From: Thermogemmata fonticola
Lineage (GTDB): Bacteria; Planctomycetota; Planctomycetia; Gemmatales; Gemmataceae
Direction of reading: 5' to 3'
NCBI RefSeq assembly: GCF_013694095.1
Contig: NZ_JACEFB010000007.1
Span: forward strand, 1 to 64,000
Length of the DNA: 64,000 bases
A program made the translations under genes and the position numbers. Shown piece after piece: positions 63,091 through 64,000 of the stretch. The stretch's first letter is position 1, and the number at the start of each line of letters is the position of its first letter. The notes under the pieces were generated by a model. That model did no database searches, was not told the origin of the DNA, and saw only the letters and a list, made by a program, of their open reading frames with translations.

Positions 63091-63504
63091 ATGTGGGAAG
63101 CCTACTGGCAAACGGTACAGACAAGTCAATTGGACTGGGTCATCCTGGCAGTTGGAGCCGTGCTGGTCCTGCTTCATCTCTGGGGGCTGCTCGGCTACTG
63201 GCATGGTAAGTGGGTGCTGTTCGTGCAGGACCTGGATCGTTACCGCACAGGGCTGTTGTTGCTGACCGAGCTATTGCCGGTATTGGGGCTGCTCGGCACG
63301 GTCATCAGCCTGATGTACACCTTCAAAACCTTCCAGGTGGGAACTGCTGGCGAAACGCTCGACTTGGGACAGATGATCCAAACGTTTGCCCCGGCGATGA
63401 GCACGACGATTTCCGGCTTGATCATGGTCGTTATCAATCTGCTTCTCAACGCCGTGCTGTGGTTTTTCTGCCCTGCGGTTGAGGCCAGGCGAGGTTCTTC
63501 ATGA
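63091..63504 (+). CDS. Small MotA/TolQ/ExbB-family channel subunit
   Basis: A 137-residue protein with three transmembrane helices (WVILAVGAVLVLLHLWGLLGYW, about 16-38; LLPVLGLLGTVISLMY, about 60-76; TTISGLIMVVINLLLNAVLWFF, about 107-128). The second and third match ExbB/TolQ/MotA: PVLGLLGTVISL and FAPAMSTTISGLIMVV line the ion pore. These proteins form proton-driven motors with ExbD/TolR/MotB. Typical ExbB is ~240 residues, so this is a minimal form. Its stop overlaps the next ATG. Confidence 0.9.
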   Translation: MWEAYWQTVQTSQLDWVILAVGAVLVLLHLWGLLGYWHGKWVLFVQDLDRYRTGLLLLTELLPVLGLLGTVISLMYTFKTFQVGTAGETLDLGQMIQTFAPAMSTTISGLIMVVINLLLNAVLWFFCPAVEARRGSS

Positions 63505-63950
63505 AGGTCACGAGTGTTATCGCCCGCTTTATCTCGCTGGTGGATGTCGTTCTCATCCTTCTGGGAGTGTTGTTGCTGGTGCTCCTGCACGCTCAGGTGC
63601 GCACTCAGGTTCAGCGGCCCCAAGAGGACAAGCGGGACGAAATCCAGAAAGTCGCAGGTCTCGACTTCCTCTACTTCTACGTCGGCTGGAAAGGGCCGGA
63701 AAAAGACCGATGCTATTTCCTCGATACCAATCTTAAACTCGGCCGGGAAGTGCGCACCGAGACCGCCGATGACCTCCAAATGATCCTCAAGACACGCCAT
63801 CCCCAAGGGGAGCGAACCAACCCCGTCGTCCTGCTCCTCTTTAGTGAGGAGGGTTGGTACTCCACCTGGGATAGCAAACGCATTGCCGCCCTGGAGCAGA
63901 CCTGGAAGATCAAAGTCGTGCCGGTTTACAACGTCCGGTTCCCTCACTAG
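63501..63950 (+). CDS. ExbD/TolR-like partner protein
   Basis: A 149-residue protein with one N-terminal transmembrane helix containing the pore Asp (FISLVDVVLILLGVLLLVLL; D about 15), as in ExbD/TolR, then a ~105-residue soluble part: GLDFLYFYVGWKGPEKDRCYFLDTNLKL ... ILKTRHPQGERTNPVVLLLFSEEGWYS. That part is longer than the usual ExbD tail and I do not recognise it. The ATGA overlap with the ExbB-like gene implies co-translation. Confidence 0.85.
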   Translation: MKVTSVIARFISLVDVVLILLGVLLLVLLHAQVRTQVQRPQEDKRDEIQKVAGLDFLYFYVGWKGPEKDRCYFLDTNLKLGREVRTETADDLQMILKTRHPQGERTNPVVLLLFSEEGWYSTWDSKRIAALEQTWKIKVVPVYNVRFPH

Positions 63951-63959
63951 GAGTAGGCC

Positions 63960-64000
63960 ATGAAAAGCTACCTGCTACTCGCCGCCACGGGCTTGCTGTG
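63960..64000 (+). CDS. Start of an exported protein, cut by window end
   Basis: ATG 63960 with TAGGAGTAGGCC upstream opens a frame MKSYLLLAATGLL, a signal-peptide-like beginning, nine bases after the ExbD-like gene. It is probably the third gene of the channel operon. Only 13 complete codons are visible. Confidence 0.65.
   Translation, partial: MKSYLLLAATGLL

Noticed and set aside
63091-63950. Zorya-type defence (ZorA/ZorB) reading of the ExbB/ExbD-like pair
   Set aside because: ZorA is far larger with a long tail, and no ZorC/ZorD/ZorE is seen; the subunits match a minimal TolQ/TolR-type channel instead.
1-64000. tRNA, rRNA or transposon genes
   Set aside because: No TTCGA-type T-loop context with cloverleaf, no rRNA signatures and no transposase, integrase or terminal inverted repeats were recognised by eye; a covariance search would be needed to exclude small RNAs.

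Overview
The window looks like chromosomal DNA of a high-GC planctomycete, most likely of the Gemmataceae type. Reasons: a Cys-rich surface protein of YTV type, a PEP-CTERM-like protein, a B12-dependent ribonucleotide reductase, SpoVG with an inserted zinc ribbon, many secreted proteins without clear homologues, FHA and HEAT proteins, and few multi-gene operons. The species cannot be fixed from sequence alone. No tRNA, rRNA, transposase or integrase was recognised.

Layout. 1-1.1 kb: right (trailer) end of a CRISPR array with no cas genes in view. 1.1-9.3 kb: a polysaccharide acyltransferase/glycosyltransferase pair, an FHA protein, purC, and two paralogous secreted proteins. 9.7-15.4 kb: a winged-helix regulator with a degenerate receiver, a GH172 (DUF2961) glycosidase, and a histidine kinase/response-regulator-XRE operon. 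16-19 kb: a PIN-domain toxin broken by a frameshift with a large upstream partner, and a HEAT-repeat protein. 19.3-24 kb: deoxynucleotide genes nrdJ and dcd. 24-30.4 kb: hydrolases, an EVE protein, a TPR-YggX fusion overlapping a Cys-rich PSP1/RicT-like gene, and a cyclophilin. 30.6-37.5 kb: a membrane protein, rsmH, a LysM protein in the place of ftsL, ruvA, an interrupted Pro/Gly-rich ORF, and ndk. 37.9-50.2 kb: the YTV surface protein, nadA, a PEP-CTERM protein, two trypsin-like proteases around a sialidase, a deoxyhypusine-synthase-like gene, mobA and a DJ-1/PfpI protein. 50.4-55.1 kb: ispE-spoVG, an orphan DNA methyltransferase, and a cupin and a lipoprotein gene whose start codons overlap head to head. 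55.2-62.7 kb: cysteine desulfurase, dnaA, dnaN, a DUF721/DciA gene and gyrB, all on the minus strand, a typical replication-origin neighbourhood. 63-64 kb: a small ExbB/ExbD-like channel operon that runs off the window.

The strongest points for follow-up are: (i) the coupled TPR-YggX/PSP1-CSNG gene pair, which suggests an iron or Fe-S handling module; (ii) a 19-bp inverted repeat carrying two perfect DnaA boxes between dnaA and dnaN; (iii) a PIN toxin with an unusual 314-residue partner; (iv) a recurrent pattern of short direct or tandem duplications at the 5' or 3' ends of genes, often with periods divisible by three; and (v) the SpoVG zinc-ribbon insertion and the atypically short DnaA.
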